The notes beneath the pieces were generated by a model that was not told where the DNA came from, searched no databases, and worked only from the letters and a program-made list of their open reading frames with translations. A stretch of DNA of 12,754 nucleotides from contig JACZTW010000080.1 in NCBI GenBank assembly GCA_022573485.1, positions 1 through 12,754 of the forward strand, given 5' to 3'. Position 1 is the stretch's first letter. Every line of letters starts with the position of its first letter. Made by a program: the position numbers and the translations under genes. Of this stretch, positions 1-5,802 are shown piece after piece. This stretch comes from Planctomycetota bacterium. GTDB lineage: Bacteria; Planctomycetota; Phycisphaerae; UBA1845; CAIVHJ01.

Positions 1-2
1 AC

Positions 3-200
3 CGGCTCTTCGATTCCGGGCTGATGACGGTCGAGCAGGATCTGACGCTTCGTTTCTCTCAAGAGATTCTGCGCGCAGACTGCAAGCCCGTACGCAAGTT
101 GATTGCCGCCTACCAGGGGCAAGAGATTCGGCGGCCCCAGAGATTCGTTCCGAAGGCACAGTGCTTAAAATGGCATCGCGAGAACATTTTTGTCGGATAG
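3..200 (+). CDS. C-terminal end of an unidentified protein (left-edge partial)
   Basis: The frame is open from the left edge to a TAG at 198-200 and gives 65 residues with a natural-looking composition, including RLFDSGLMTVEQ near the start and a basic, aromatic end (QRFVPKAQCLKWHRENIFVG). I do not recognise the family. It ends 11 bases before the next start codon and lies on the same strand as a HNH nuclease and Vsr gene, so it is probably the last part of the first gene of that operon. By context the missing gene would be a cytosine-5 DNA methyltransferase, because Vsr normally accompanies one, but no methyltransferase motif is visible in these 65 residues. That identity is inference only. 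The other open frame here (frame 2) has a less protein-like composition. Confidence 0.5.
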   Translation, partial: RLFDSGLMTVEQDLTLRFSQEILRADCKPVRKLIAAYQGQEIRRPQRFVPKAQCLKWHRENIFVG

Positions 201-211
201 CGGAGAATACT

Positions 212-463
212 ATGAACAAGAATGACGCACCTATCGAGAATCTATTGTCGGAGTACGAGACCGTCGTTGCCGAAGCAGGCTGGCCGGAGTCCGACGAATT
301 CTGGGAACGCTTGAAGGGTAAGTTGGTTACCACTAGCGACTGGTCACATCCTGCCGCAGAGCATCTCGTCACGTTGGTGAGGAATTACGGCAGCTTCGTA
401 TTGAGGAACGCCTACGCACTCGCGCTGGTGACCGACATCGAAGACGGGGAGCTTGGCATCTAA
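212..463 (+). CDS. Small hypothetical protein in restriction-type operon (83 aa)
   Basis: This is an 83-residue soluble, acidic protein beginning MNKNDAPIENLLSEYETVV. The start at ATG 212 is chosen because GGAG at 202-205 lies 6 bases upstream; a longer reading from GTG 161 would overlap the preceding gene. There is no signal peptide, membrane segment or cysteine. Trp residues sit in a WPESDEFWERL stretch and the C-terminal half looks helical (LVTLVRNYGSFVLRNAYALAL). I do not recognise the family. Its 3' end overlaps the HNH gene start by 11 bases, which suggests translational coupling and a shared function with the nuclease, perhaps as an accessory or control protein. That role is inference. 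Short genes of unknown function are common inside restriction operons. Confidence 0.6.
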   Translation: MNKNDAPIENLLSEYETVVAEAGWPESDEFWERLKGKLVTTSDWSHPAAEHLVTLVRNYGSFVLRNAYALALVTDIEDGELGI

Positions 464-1061
464 CGCCTCCACCTCCGGAATCGACCTTCGGCCTGACCAA
501 TACCTGCTCGTTGACGCTGAGCCCGATCTCGACGCCGCGCGAAGGTGGCACGTTGCGAATCGAATTCGAAGACTTGGCGTGGGCAGTCAGAAGCGTCTAC
601 TCCAGTACCTGATGGAAAACGTCGGGAAGGGCGTTACTACAGAAGAGCTTGCCTACGCCGCCAGGGATGCCAAGCAGTACGCTCGCCGGGTGAGGGAGCT
701 TCGCACCGAACAGGGCTACTCCATCGCCACTCGGTTTACGGGCCGTCCCGATCTCAACGTCGGACAATATGTGCTGCAATCGAAAGAACGCGTCGCCGAG
801 GCGCACGACCGCAGGATTCCCGAGCCGATTCAAAGGGCTGTGTACAAACGCGACAGCAACACATGCCGCGTTTGCGGATGGAAGCATGAGCGCTGGACCG
901 ACGAGGATCCGCGGATCCTCGAACTGCACCACCTTGAGCATCATGAAGATCGAGGGCAGAACGTGGAAAGTAATCTCATCGTCATTTGCAGCAAGTGTCA
1001 CGACGACGTTCACTCCGGTAAACATGCTGCATCGCTCAAGAAAATCAAACGCTCGCTATGA
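453..1061 (+). CDS. HNH endonuclease with N-terminal winged-helix-like region, probable restriction enzyme
   Basis: This is a 202-aa protein starting at TTG 453; the frame has a stop at 429-431, so no earlier start exists. Residues about 30-110 look like a helix-rich, winged-helix-type DNA-binding region (RRLGVGSQKRLLQYLMENVG, then a basic helix KQYARRVRELR). Residues 130-190 form a HNH nuclease fold: zinc-ribbon cysteines C138/C141 and C179/C182, the HH pair at 159-160, N174 and H183, with H187 following. HNH nucleases cut DNA using a beta-beta-alpha metal fold. The layout of reading domain plus C-terminal HNH fits a type II restriction enzyme rather than a homing nuclease, and the neighbouring Vsr supports this. 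It overlaps the upstream gene by 11 bases and the Vsr gene by 4 (ATGA). The target sequence cannot be read from the protein. Confidence 0.85.
   Translation: MASNASTSGIDLRPDQYLLVDAEPDLDAARRWHVANRIRRLGVGSQKRLLQYLMENVGKGVTTEELAYAARDAKQYARRVRELRTEQGYSIATRFTGRPDLNVGQYVLQSKERVAEAHDRRIPEPIQRAVYKRDSNTCRVCGWKHERWTDEDPRILELHHLEHHEDRGQNVESNLIVICSKCHDDVHSGKHAASLKKIKRSL
902..921. repeat. Perfect 20-bp palindrome inside the HNH gene
   Basis: CGAGGATCCGCGGATCCTCG is its own reverse complement over 20 bases and contains two GGATCC sites around CCGCGG. It lies in codons for residues just before the HH pair of the HNH motif. A perfect 20-bp palindrome is expected about 0.01 times by chance in a window this size under equal base use. 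It may be an mRNA hairpin or a protein-binding site, or simply coincidence of codons. Confidence 0.9.
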
Positions 1062-1480
1062 CCGACCAATTCACCGCGCGAAAACGAAGCGTCATCATGC
1101 AGGCGATTCGCGGCAAGGATACGAAACCCGAGCATGCCGTGCGGAGTCTGGTTCACCGGCTCGGTTACCGATACCGCCTCCATGTCCGCAAGCTTCCCGG
1201 AACACCCGATTTGGTGTTTCCTTCTCGCCGAAAAGTGATCTTCGTTCACGGATGTTTCTGGCACCGACACCACTGCCGTAAAGGACGATCAACTCCGAAA
1301 ACCAGAGCACGCTTCTGGAAAGAAAAGCTCGAGTCGAACAAGGGCCGTGACGTAAAGCATCGGCGCAAGCTCAGGAGGTTGGGCTGGGGCGTGCTAACTG
1401 TTTGGGAATGTCAGACAGCTTCCAAGAAGACCGACCGGCTGTCCGAGAGGATTCGTCGCTTCTTGAACAGCATTCCTTGA
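1058..1480 (+). CDS. vsr: Very short patch repair (Vsr) DNA mismatch endonuclease
   Basis: This 140-aa protein aligns residue by residue with the numbering known for E. coli Vsr: E25, D51 (GTPDLVF), H64 and H69 match the catalytic set; C66, H71, C73 and C118 match the zinc ligands (the last is shifted by one); F67 and W68 are the aromatic residues that wedge into the mismatch. Vsr nicks 5' of a T in a T:G mismatch produced when 5-methylcytosine deaminates, starting repair. It is therefore normally carried with a cytosine-5 methyltransferase. The ATG overlaps the HNH stop codon (ATGA at 1058-1061), indicating coupled translation. The family assignment is secure. The methylation site it serves is unknown because the methyltransferase is not in the window. 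Confidence 0.95.
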   Translation: MTDQFTARKRSVIMQAIRGKDTKPEHAVRSLVHRLGYRYRLHVRKLPGTPDLVFPSRRKVIFVHGCFWHRHHCRKGRSTPKTRARFWKEKLESNKGRDVKHRRKLRRLGWGVLTVWECQTASKKTDRLSERIRRFLNSIP

Positions 1481-1726
1481 GCCTCGCTCGATGGTGAATT
1501 CGTCTCGAAATGTGCCGTCGGGGCGGATGGAGTGCCCGTTGGCGTCGAGGGACAGCTCGGGGATCAGCGTCCAGCCGACTTTGCGGCCGGTGTCGGCGAG
1601 GAGATTCTGAAAGGCGGAGCGCAGGGCGCCTTCGTGCTCAACGCTCTGGTCGGCGTATGTCTCCAGCGCAGCGTAGTAAGCCTTGACCGCTTTGTGCGTC
1701 GGCTTGACCTTGGAGGCCGTGGGCAT
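1481..1726 (-). pseudogene. Truncated type ISP restriction-modification enzyme, N-terminal 82 codons
   Basis: Reading from ATG at 1726, residues 1-82 (KAVKAYYAALETYADQ, VEHEGALRSAFQNLLAD, PELSLDANGHSIRPDGTFRD) resemble the start of type ISP (LlaBIII-like) single-chain restriction-modification enzymes, which have an N-terminal PD-(D/E)XK nuclease followed by helicase and methyltransferase domains and usually exceed 1000 residues. The nuclease Asp (RPDG) is present, but the sequence ends at FTIERG before the expected ExK residues. From 1480 leftwards the frame runs antisense into the Vsr gene and encodes unrelated residues (SRNAVQEATNP) to a stop near 1394. So the rest of the gene was removed or displaced exactly at the Vsr stop codon. 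No ribosome binding site is clear upstream. Confidence 0.75.
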
Positions 1727-1773
1727 GGAGCCAAAATACGACCAATCCCAGGCGACGTCAACGCAGAAGCGCT

Positions 1774-1941
1774 ATCGGGCGGGATCGAGATTCGCGAACC
1801 TTGGCGCTAGTCCGTTTCCATGCCCAAATTCTTGACCACGAAGGCCCACTCGTCGGCGATTTCTTCGATACGCTTGGTGGTCGGCTTGCCGGCGCCGTGG
1901 CCGGCTTTGGTCTCGATGCGGATCAAGACCGGATTGCCGCC
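1774..1941 (-). repeat. Direct repeat copy A: oligopeptidase 3' end plus downstream flank
   Basis: This segment matches 3507-3674 in the same orientation, without gaps, with 17 differences counted by eye over 168 bases (about 90%). The central 80 or so bases differ at a single position. It includes 33 bases beyond the oligopeptidase stop codon, so the duplication was of DNA rather than of a protein domain. To its right is the helicase wreck, to its left a short spacer and then the type ISP remnant. Confidence 0.9.
1807..1941 (-). pseudogene. Prolyl oligopeptidase C-terminal fragment
   Basis: The reverse strand encodes the final 42 or so residues of a prolyl oligopeptidase (NPVLIRIETKAGHGAGKPTT ... 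NLGMETD, stop at 1807), including the catalytic His in KAGHGAGKP. The catalytic Ser and Asp regions are absent. It differs from the full gene at 3540-5678 only in the last ten or so residues (VVKNLGMETD against VVQNLGMTAD). At its 5' side the sequence switches abruptly into the helicase remnant at about 1942. It has no start codon of its own and is unlikely to make a functional product. Confidence 0.85.
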
Positions 1942-2300
1942 TTTTTCGCATCGGCTTTGCACACCGCAACGACAAAGAGGATCGGCTGATACCGTCCCTC
2001 CGCTCCTGCTCTTCCACTCGGCGCAAGGCAATGGCCGCCGTCTTTCCCCCGCCGGTCACGATATTCAGCAGGCGTCCTTTGGCCCCGATTTCGGTCTTTC
2101 CCAGAATCTCATGCGAAGAAGATCACGCGCAGAAACGCTTCCGACTGGTGCGGCCACAATGTGCCCTCACGAGCCGCCTGGTCGTCGGCGGGGTCGCTCA
2201 GGAAGTCGATGTATTGATACGTCTCCGGCTTGACTGCGGGATAGCCGTCCCGCCGCCAATCGGCGAAGGCCTGTTCATGGCGTGCGAAGTGGTTGAACAT
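1942..2300 (-). pseudogene. Frameshifted, deleted DEAD/DEAH-type helicase (restriction-like)
   Basis: From ATG 2300, 63 residues are open (MFNHFARHEQAFADWRRD, TLWPHQSEAFLRVIFFA) to a TGA at 2109-2111. Sequence similar in style continues in the neighbouring frame as EILGKTEIGAKG, then NIVTGGGKTAAIA, a Walker A motif at 2039-2053, so a single-base shift at about 2110 split the gene. A further stretch (RYQPILFVVAVCKADAKKA, about 1945-2003) reads in the first frame again, and then the sequence jumps into the oligopeptidase fragment. The WPHQ motif followed by TGGGKT is typical of restriction-type superfamily 2 helicases, which translocate on DNA. Most of the motor domain is missing. It starts 7 bases after the HepT stop, so the intact gene was probably co-transcribed with hepT. 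Exact family uncertain. Confidence 0.6.
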
Positions 2301-2307
2301 GGTCGTA

Positions 2308-2661
2308 TTACGTGCTCCCCGATTCGGCCGCCAGAATCTTCTCCCATTGTTCGAGAAGAGGTGGCAAATCCTCCGTCAGGGCCTTCCATACCTGCTCATC
2401 GTCGATCTCGAAGTAGGCATGCACCAGCCGGTTGCGCATTGCGATGATCTGACCCCAGGGAATCGCGGGGTGTCGCGCGCGAAGATCCGCGCTCAACCGC
2501 CCCGCCGCTTCCCCGACGATCTCCAGGCACTTGACCAGCCCCAATGCCCGAACATGGTCGGCGGCGAGGGCAGCCTGCTCGCTTCCTTCTATTGCGGCAA
2601 CCGCCGAGCGGGCCGCGTCAATCATGTCTCGCAGGAGCGTCTTGTCATCACGCCGCGACAT
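2308..2661 (-). CDS. hepT: HepT-like ribonuclease toxin (HEPN / DUF86 family)
   Basis: This 117-aa helical protein carries the HEPN RNase signature R-x4-H-x-Y at R76, H81 and Y83 (RNRLVHAY), the hallmark of HepT toxins, which cut RNA (tRNA in studied cases). Length matches the usual 110-150 residues. Its ATG at 2661 overlaps the end of the upstream nucleotidyltransferase gene by 14 bases, the standard MntA-HepT arrangement. In characterised pairs MntA inactivates HepT by attaching AMP groups to a Tyr near the active site. The active-site residues look intact, so this pair is probably functional although the genes around it are broken. MNT-HEPN pairs are often embedded in restriction loci, and the remnants on both sides fit that. 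Confidence 0.9.
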   Translation of the reverse strand: MSRRDDKTLLRDMIDAARSAVAAIEGSEQAALAADHVRALGLVKCLEIVGEAAGRLSADLRARHPAIPWGQIIAMRNRLVHAYFEIDDEQVWKALTEDLPPLLEQWEKILAAESGST

Positions 2662-2953
2662 ATTGCGCCTGCGCTTCCTTCAGCACGTCCTGACGAAAAT
2701 GGCGGCTCAATTCCGCGGCCGTTCGCAGGTCCGCCTTGCGTCCCAAGATGCCTGACAGCTCGATCTCCAGCCCTGCCATACGAAGCAACCCAGGCACGCG
2801 CCCCGGCTCGAACTCCACCAAAACATCGATGTCGCTATCCGGCCCGAAATCATCGCGCAGGATCGAACCGAACAGCGAAAGCCGGCGGATGCCATGCTTG
2901 CGACAGAATTTGGCGATGCCTTGCTCCGAAATCTCGACATTATGATAGGTCAT
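2648..2953 (-). CDS. mntA: MntA-like minimal nucleotidyltransferase antitoxin
   Basis: This 101-aa protein has the nucleotidyltransferase signature G29-S30-x10-D41-x-D43 (GSILRDDFGPDSDIDV), with a further acidic residue D75 (KADLRT) in the expected position. These residues bind metal and ATP. The family transfers AMP to the partner HepT toxin and so neutralises it. The start is set at ATG 2953 because of GGAGG 6 bases upstream and because the protein then begins exactly as family members do. A longer reading from 3325 is rejected since its first 120 residues are out-of-frame readthrough of the upstream remnant. It is followed with a 14-base overlap by hepT. The preceding remnant stops 26 bases upstream. 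Confidence 0.9.
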   Translation of the reverse strand: MTYHNVEISEQGIAKFCRKHGIRRLSLFGSILRDDFGPDSDIDVLVEFEPGRVPGLLRMAGLEIELSGILGRKADLRTAAELSRHFRQDVLKEAQAQYVAA

Positions 2954-2959
2954 CGTCGT

Positions 2960-2964
2960 CCTCC
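2960..2964 (-). promoter_or_regulatory. Ribosome binding site of mntA
   Basis: CCTCC on the + strand reads GGAGG on the reverse strand, 6 bases before the ATG at 2953. It decides the mntA start against the much longer upstream extension. Confidence 0.8.
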
Positions 2965-2979
2965 GTTTCGATCGAGAGT

Positions 2980-3325
2980 CTAACGCACCTCGATCTCTCC
3001 GGTCCACATCCCCTCGCCGCCCATGTCGTCCTGCACCTTGCAGGCGATGCTGAACGTCCCCGTTCCCGAAAACTCGTACTGCGTCTGCAACGCCGGCTCC
3101 TTTTTCTTCGAGCGGATAAACGAGAAGCCGGGCGTGCTGGAAAATCGTTCGCCGTAGTCCAAATCCCACTGCACGTTGATGATCTTCGCCCCGGCGTTCA
3201 GGATCGCCGTCTCGCTCACGTCGAACTTGTACGTCCGCGCCGCTGAGTTCCTCCGGCGGAGCAACAAACTCCCCCTTCACCGGCCCTGCTTGCACCGGCT
3301 CTTGCCGCTCTCTGTTTCTGGCCAT
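2980..3325 (-). pseudogene. Frameshifted remnant, possibly the C-terminal part of a DNA methyltransferase
   Basis: The reverse strand reads MARNRERQEPVQAGPVKG and on to APPEELS from ATG 3325, then continues one frame over as ARTYKFDVSETAILNAG to a TAG at 2980-2982. Removing one G from the GG at about 3253-3256 joins the two parts into a smooth 114-residue protein, so a one-base insertion is likely. The second part is rich in beta-strand-like stretches (IINVQWDLDYGERF, GTFSIACKVQDDMGGEGMWT) and recalls the all-beta tail domains seen after some restriction-type DNA methyltransferases. No methyltransferase motif remains, so this is a tentative reading. An in-frame stop lies about 30 bases upstream of the ATG. 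Its position directly before mntA-hepT suggests it was once the first gene of that operon. Confidence 0.45.
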
Positions 3326-3446
3326 GCTCGGCAGGCTACGAGGTGGAGGCCTGATCTGTCAAATCACGCCATAATCCCGGCAAGCAGCCCAGGTTCCAGC
3401 CCGCGCGAACGCTCGGAGGGTGCGGCGTACTCGCCCTGCGTGAAAC

Positions 3447-3470
3447 CGCGCGGGCTCCCGACAAGTCGGG
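3447..3470 (-). repeat. Dispersed hairpin repeat, copy 1
   Basis: A 24-base block is identical at 8550-8573 and contains the hairpin CCCGACAAGTCGGG (here 3457-3470; 6-bp arms, 2-base loop). Weaker similarity continues on both sides (CCTGCGTGA to the left, CATTC to the right). It lies about 70 bases beyond the oligopeptidase stop, in the 181-base gap 3326-3506 where I see no gene. It may serve as a 3' hairpin of that transcript or be a REP-like dispersed element. Confidence 0.8.
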
Positions 3471-3506
3471 GTTCCATTCTGCCCGCAGCTCGTTGAACTC
3501 CTGTCA

Positions 3507-3674
3507 ATCGGGCCGGATCGAGGTTCGCGCCCCGTCGCGCTAGTCCGCTGTCATGCCCAGGTTCTGGACAACGAAGGCCCACTCGTCGGCGATTTCTTCG
3601 ATGCGCTTGGTGGTCGGCTTGCCGGCGCCGTGGCCGGCTTTGGTCTCGATGCGGATTAAGACCGGGTTGTCGCC
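3507..3674 (-). repeat. Direct repeat copy B: end of the intact oligopeptidase gene plus flank
   Basis: This is the counterpart of 1774-1941 in the same orientation. It covers the last 45 or so codons of the intact prolyl oligopeptidase gene and 33 bases of its downstream flank. Since the gene is complete at this copy, this is probably the original or restored target, and copy A the displaced one. Confidence 0.9.
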
Positions 3675-5678
3675 GGTGTGCGCCGCTTGCAAGGCGGCGG
3701 CGAACTTGAAGCTGTGGGCCGGGAACACGCGGTCGTCGTGGTCGGCGGTGTTGATCAGCGTGGCGGGGTAGGCTGTGCCCTGCTTCAAGTTGTGCAGCGG
3801 CGAATAAGAGTACAAGGCTTTGAATTCTTCGGGGTTCTGCGGCGAGCCATAGTCAGACTCCCAGGCCCAGCCGATGGTGAACTTGTTGAAGCGCAGCATG
3901 TCGAGCACGCCGACGCCGGGCAGGGCCACGGCGAACAAGTCCGGCCGCTGGGTCATGCAGGCCCCGACCAGCAGCCCGCCGTTGCTGCGGCCGCGGATGG
4001 CCAGCTTGCTCGAATTGGTATACTTGTTCTCGATCAGCCACTCGGCTGCGGCGATGAAATCGTCGAAGGTGTTCTGCTTGGTAAGCTTCATGCCGCCCTC
4101 ATGCCACGGCTTGCCGTACTCGCCGCCGCCACGCAAATTCGGCATGGCGTACACGCCGCCCATTTCCATCCACACCAAGTTGCCCACGCTGAACGAAGGC
4201 GTCAGCGGAATGTTGAACCCGCCATAGCCGTAAAGCAGCGTGGGGTTGTTGCCGTCGAGCACCAGGCCTTTCTTGTGGGTGATGAACATCGGGATACGCT
4301 TGCCGTCCTTGCTGTTGTAGAACACTTGCTGCGTTTCATACTCGTCTGCATCGAAATCGACCTGCGGCTTGCGGAAGAGCGTGCTGGTTCCGGTGGCCAG
4401 GTCGTAGCGATAGACGGCGCCCGGCGTGGTGAAGCCAGTGAATGAATAAAACGTCTCGGTGTCGGTCTTCTTGCCGCCGAATCCCCGGGCACTGCCGATG
4501 CCGGGCAGCTTGACGTCGCGGATATGCGAACCGTCCATGCCGAAGATGCGGACTTTGGTTTGGGCATCGTGCAGATAGGACGCGACGAACATGTCATTGA
4601 CCAGACTGACGCTGCGCAGCGTATCCTGCGACTGCGGCACGATTTCCTTCCAATTGTACTTGGAGGGGTTGCGGATATCGATCGCGATGAGGCGCGAGAG
4701 CGGGGCCTCGTTGTCGGACCTGAAGAAGAACACCGGGCCATCGTTGCCGACGAACACGTACTGGTTTTCGAATTCACTGATCAGTTCTACAAACGGACTG
4801 TCGGGGCTGGCGAGATTCTTGAAGAACACCAGATTCTTGCGCTCGGTGCCCTTCGAGACTGAAATAATCAGGTATTGGCCGTCTTCGGTAACATAGCCGC
4901 CGAATCCCCACTCTTTCTGGTCCGGACGATCATAAACCAGCACGTCTTCCGACTGTTTGGTGTTCAGTTTGTGGAAGTAGAGTTTGTGGAAGTGATTCTG
5001 GCTCTTCAGTTCGGCGCCTTCTTCGGGTGCGTCGTAGCGGCTGTAGAAGAAGCCGCTGTTGTCGTGCGTCCATGACGCTCCGGAGAACTTGCTCCACTCG
5101 ACCTCATCATCGAGATCCTTGCCGGTCTCGACATTGCGCACATGCCAGGTCTTCCAGTCCGAGCCGCTTTCCGAGATGGCGTAGGCCAGCAGGCTGCCGT
5201 CTTCGCTGAGCGATTGGCCACTGACCGAGACGGTGCCATCGCTGGAGAGCTTGTTGGGGTCGAGCAGGACGCGCGGCTTGTCGTCCAGCGATTTCATCGT
5301 GTAAAGCACGTAGTGGTTTTGCAGGCCGTTGTTCTTCTCATAGAAATAGCGCTCGCCCTTCTTGAACGGCTGGCGGTATTTCTCGTAGTCCCACAGTTTG
5401 GTGAGTCGCTTGCTGATCTTCTTGCGGGCGGGGATGTGCTTCAAATAACCCTTAGTGACTTTGTTCTGCGCTTTGACCCAGGCGGCGGTCTCTTTGGAGT
5501 TGTCGTCCTCCAACCAGCGATAAGGGTCTGCCACCTGGACGCCGTGGTAGTCATCGACCTGGGTGCCCTTGGTTGTCACTGGGTAGGTCAGTGTGGTGGA
5601 ACTGGACGTGAGTCCGGCGCACCCGGCGTAGGCAAACAGGACGCTCAGCAGCACCACGCTCTTGATGAATCTACGCAT
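3540..5678 (-). CDS. Prolyl oligopeptidase family S9A serine peptidase, exported (lipoprotein-like)
   Basis: This 712-aa enzyme hydrolyses short peptides after proline. The catalytic triad is visible: Ser565 in GRSNGG, Asp649 (or the adjacent Asp648) in ADHDDRV, and His683 in KAGHGAGKP. The spacing is close to porcine prolyl oligopeptidase (554/641/680). The N-terminal DPYRWLEDD motif is typical of the family, and residues about 75-430 form the beta-propeller. Start is ATG 5678 because AAGGAG lies 6 bases upstream; ATG 5708 is less likely. The first 20 residues (MRRFIKSVVLLSVLFAYAGC) are a signal peptide ending in a lipobox-like YAGC, so the protein is probably exported and perhaps lipid-anchored. 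It is transcribed alone, divergently from the thiamine-binding gene. Its last 45 codons are duplicated at 1807-1941. Confidence 0.95.
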   Translation of the reverse strand: MRRFIKSVVLLSVLFAYAGCAGLTSSSTTLTYPVTTKGTQVDDYHGVQVADPYRWLEDDNSKETAAWVKAQNKVTKGYLKHIPARKKISKRLTKLWDYEKYRQPFKKGERYFYEKNNGLQNHYVLYTMKSLDDKPRVLLDPNKLSSDGTVSVSGQSLSEDGSLLAYAISESGSDWKTWHVRNVETGKDLDDEVEWSKFSGASWTHDNSGFFYSRYDAPEEGAELKSQNHFHKLYFHKLNTKQSEDVLVYDRPDQKEWGFGGYVTEDGQYLIISVSKGTERKNLVFFKNLASPDSPFVELISEFENQYVFVGNDGPVFFFRSDNEAPLSRLIAIDIRNPSKYNWKEIVPQSQDTLRSVSLVNDMFVASYLHDAQTKVRIFGMDGSHIRDVKLPGIGSARGFGGKKTDTETFYSFTGFTTPGAVYRYDLATGTSTLFRKPQVDFDADEYETQQVFYNSKDGKRIPMFITHKKGLVLDGNNPTLLYGYGGFNIPLTPSFSVGNLVWMEMGGVYAMPNLRGGGEYGKPWHEGGMKLTKQNTFDDFIAAAEWLIENKYTNSSKLAIRGRSNGGLLVGACMTQRPDLFAVALPGVGVLDMLRFNKFTIGWAWESDYGSPQNPEEFKALYSYSPLHNLKQGTAYPATLINTADHDDRVFPAHSFKFAAALQAAHTGDNPVLIRIETKAGHGAGKPTTKRIEEIADEWAFVVQNLGMTAD

Positions 5679-5684
5679 TGCAGT

Positions 5685-5690
5685 CTCCTT
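5685..5690 (-). promoter_or_regulatory. Ribosome binding site of the prolyl oligopeptidase gene
   Basis: CTCCTT on the + strand reads AAGGAG on the reverse strand, 6 bases before ATG 5678. This favours the start that places the signal peptide at the very N-terminus. Confidence 0.8.
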
Positions 5691-5770
5691 TTGGATTTGG
5701 GCGCACATCAGTTGAAGGACTCGATCGATTGGCGTAGTTTAATGCCTTTCGTGAGGTGAAGTCAACCAAT

Positions 5771-5784
5771 CCAGCGTACGCTGG
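5771..5784. promoter_or_regulatory. Palindrome in the divergent intergenic region, candidate operator
   Basis: CCAGCGTACGCTGG is a perfect 14-bp palindrome in the 124-base gap between the divergent oligopeptidase and thiamine-binding genes, 6 bases before the GGAGG of the latter. A 14-bp palindrome is expected about once by chance in the whole window, so position rather than rarity is the argument for an operator. Confidence 0.35.
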
Positions 5785-5802
5785 GACGGCGGAGGTGGTG
5801 CT

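Noticed and set aside
1807..2031. A 74-aa gene from ATG 2031
   Set aside because: It is a chimera of helicase remnant read out of frame and the oligopeptidase fragment.
2293..3246. 317-codon open frame on the + strand over hepT and mntA
   Set aside because: It is a shadow of the well-supported reverse-strand toxin-antitoxin genes.
2648..3325. A 225-aa form of the nucleotidyltransferase starting at 3325
   Set aside because: Its first part is the upstream remnant read out of frame; GGAGG and the family N-terminus place the start at 2953.
3678..4445. 255-codon open frame on the + strand over the oligopeptidase
   Set aside because: It is antisense to the catalytic domain of the peptidase and has no independent support.
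5679..5802. TPP riboswitch upstream of the thiamine-binding gene
   Set aside because: The gap is short and divergent, and I see no conserved thi-box sequence.
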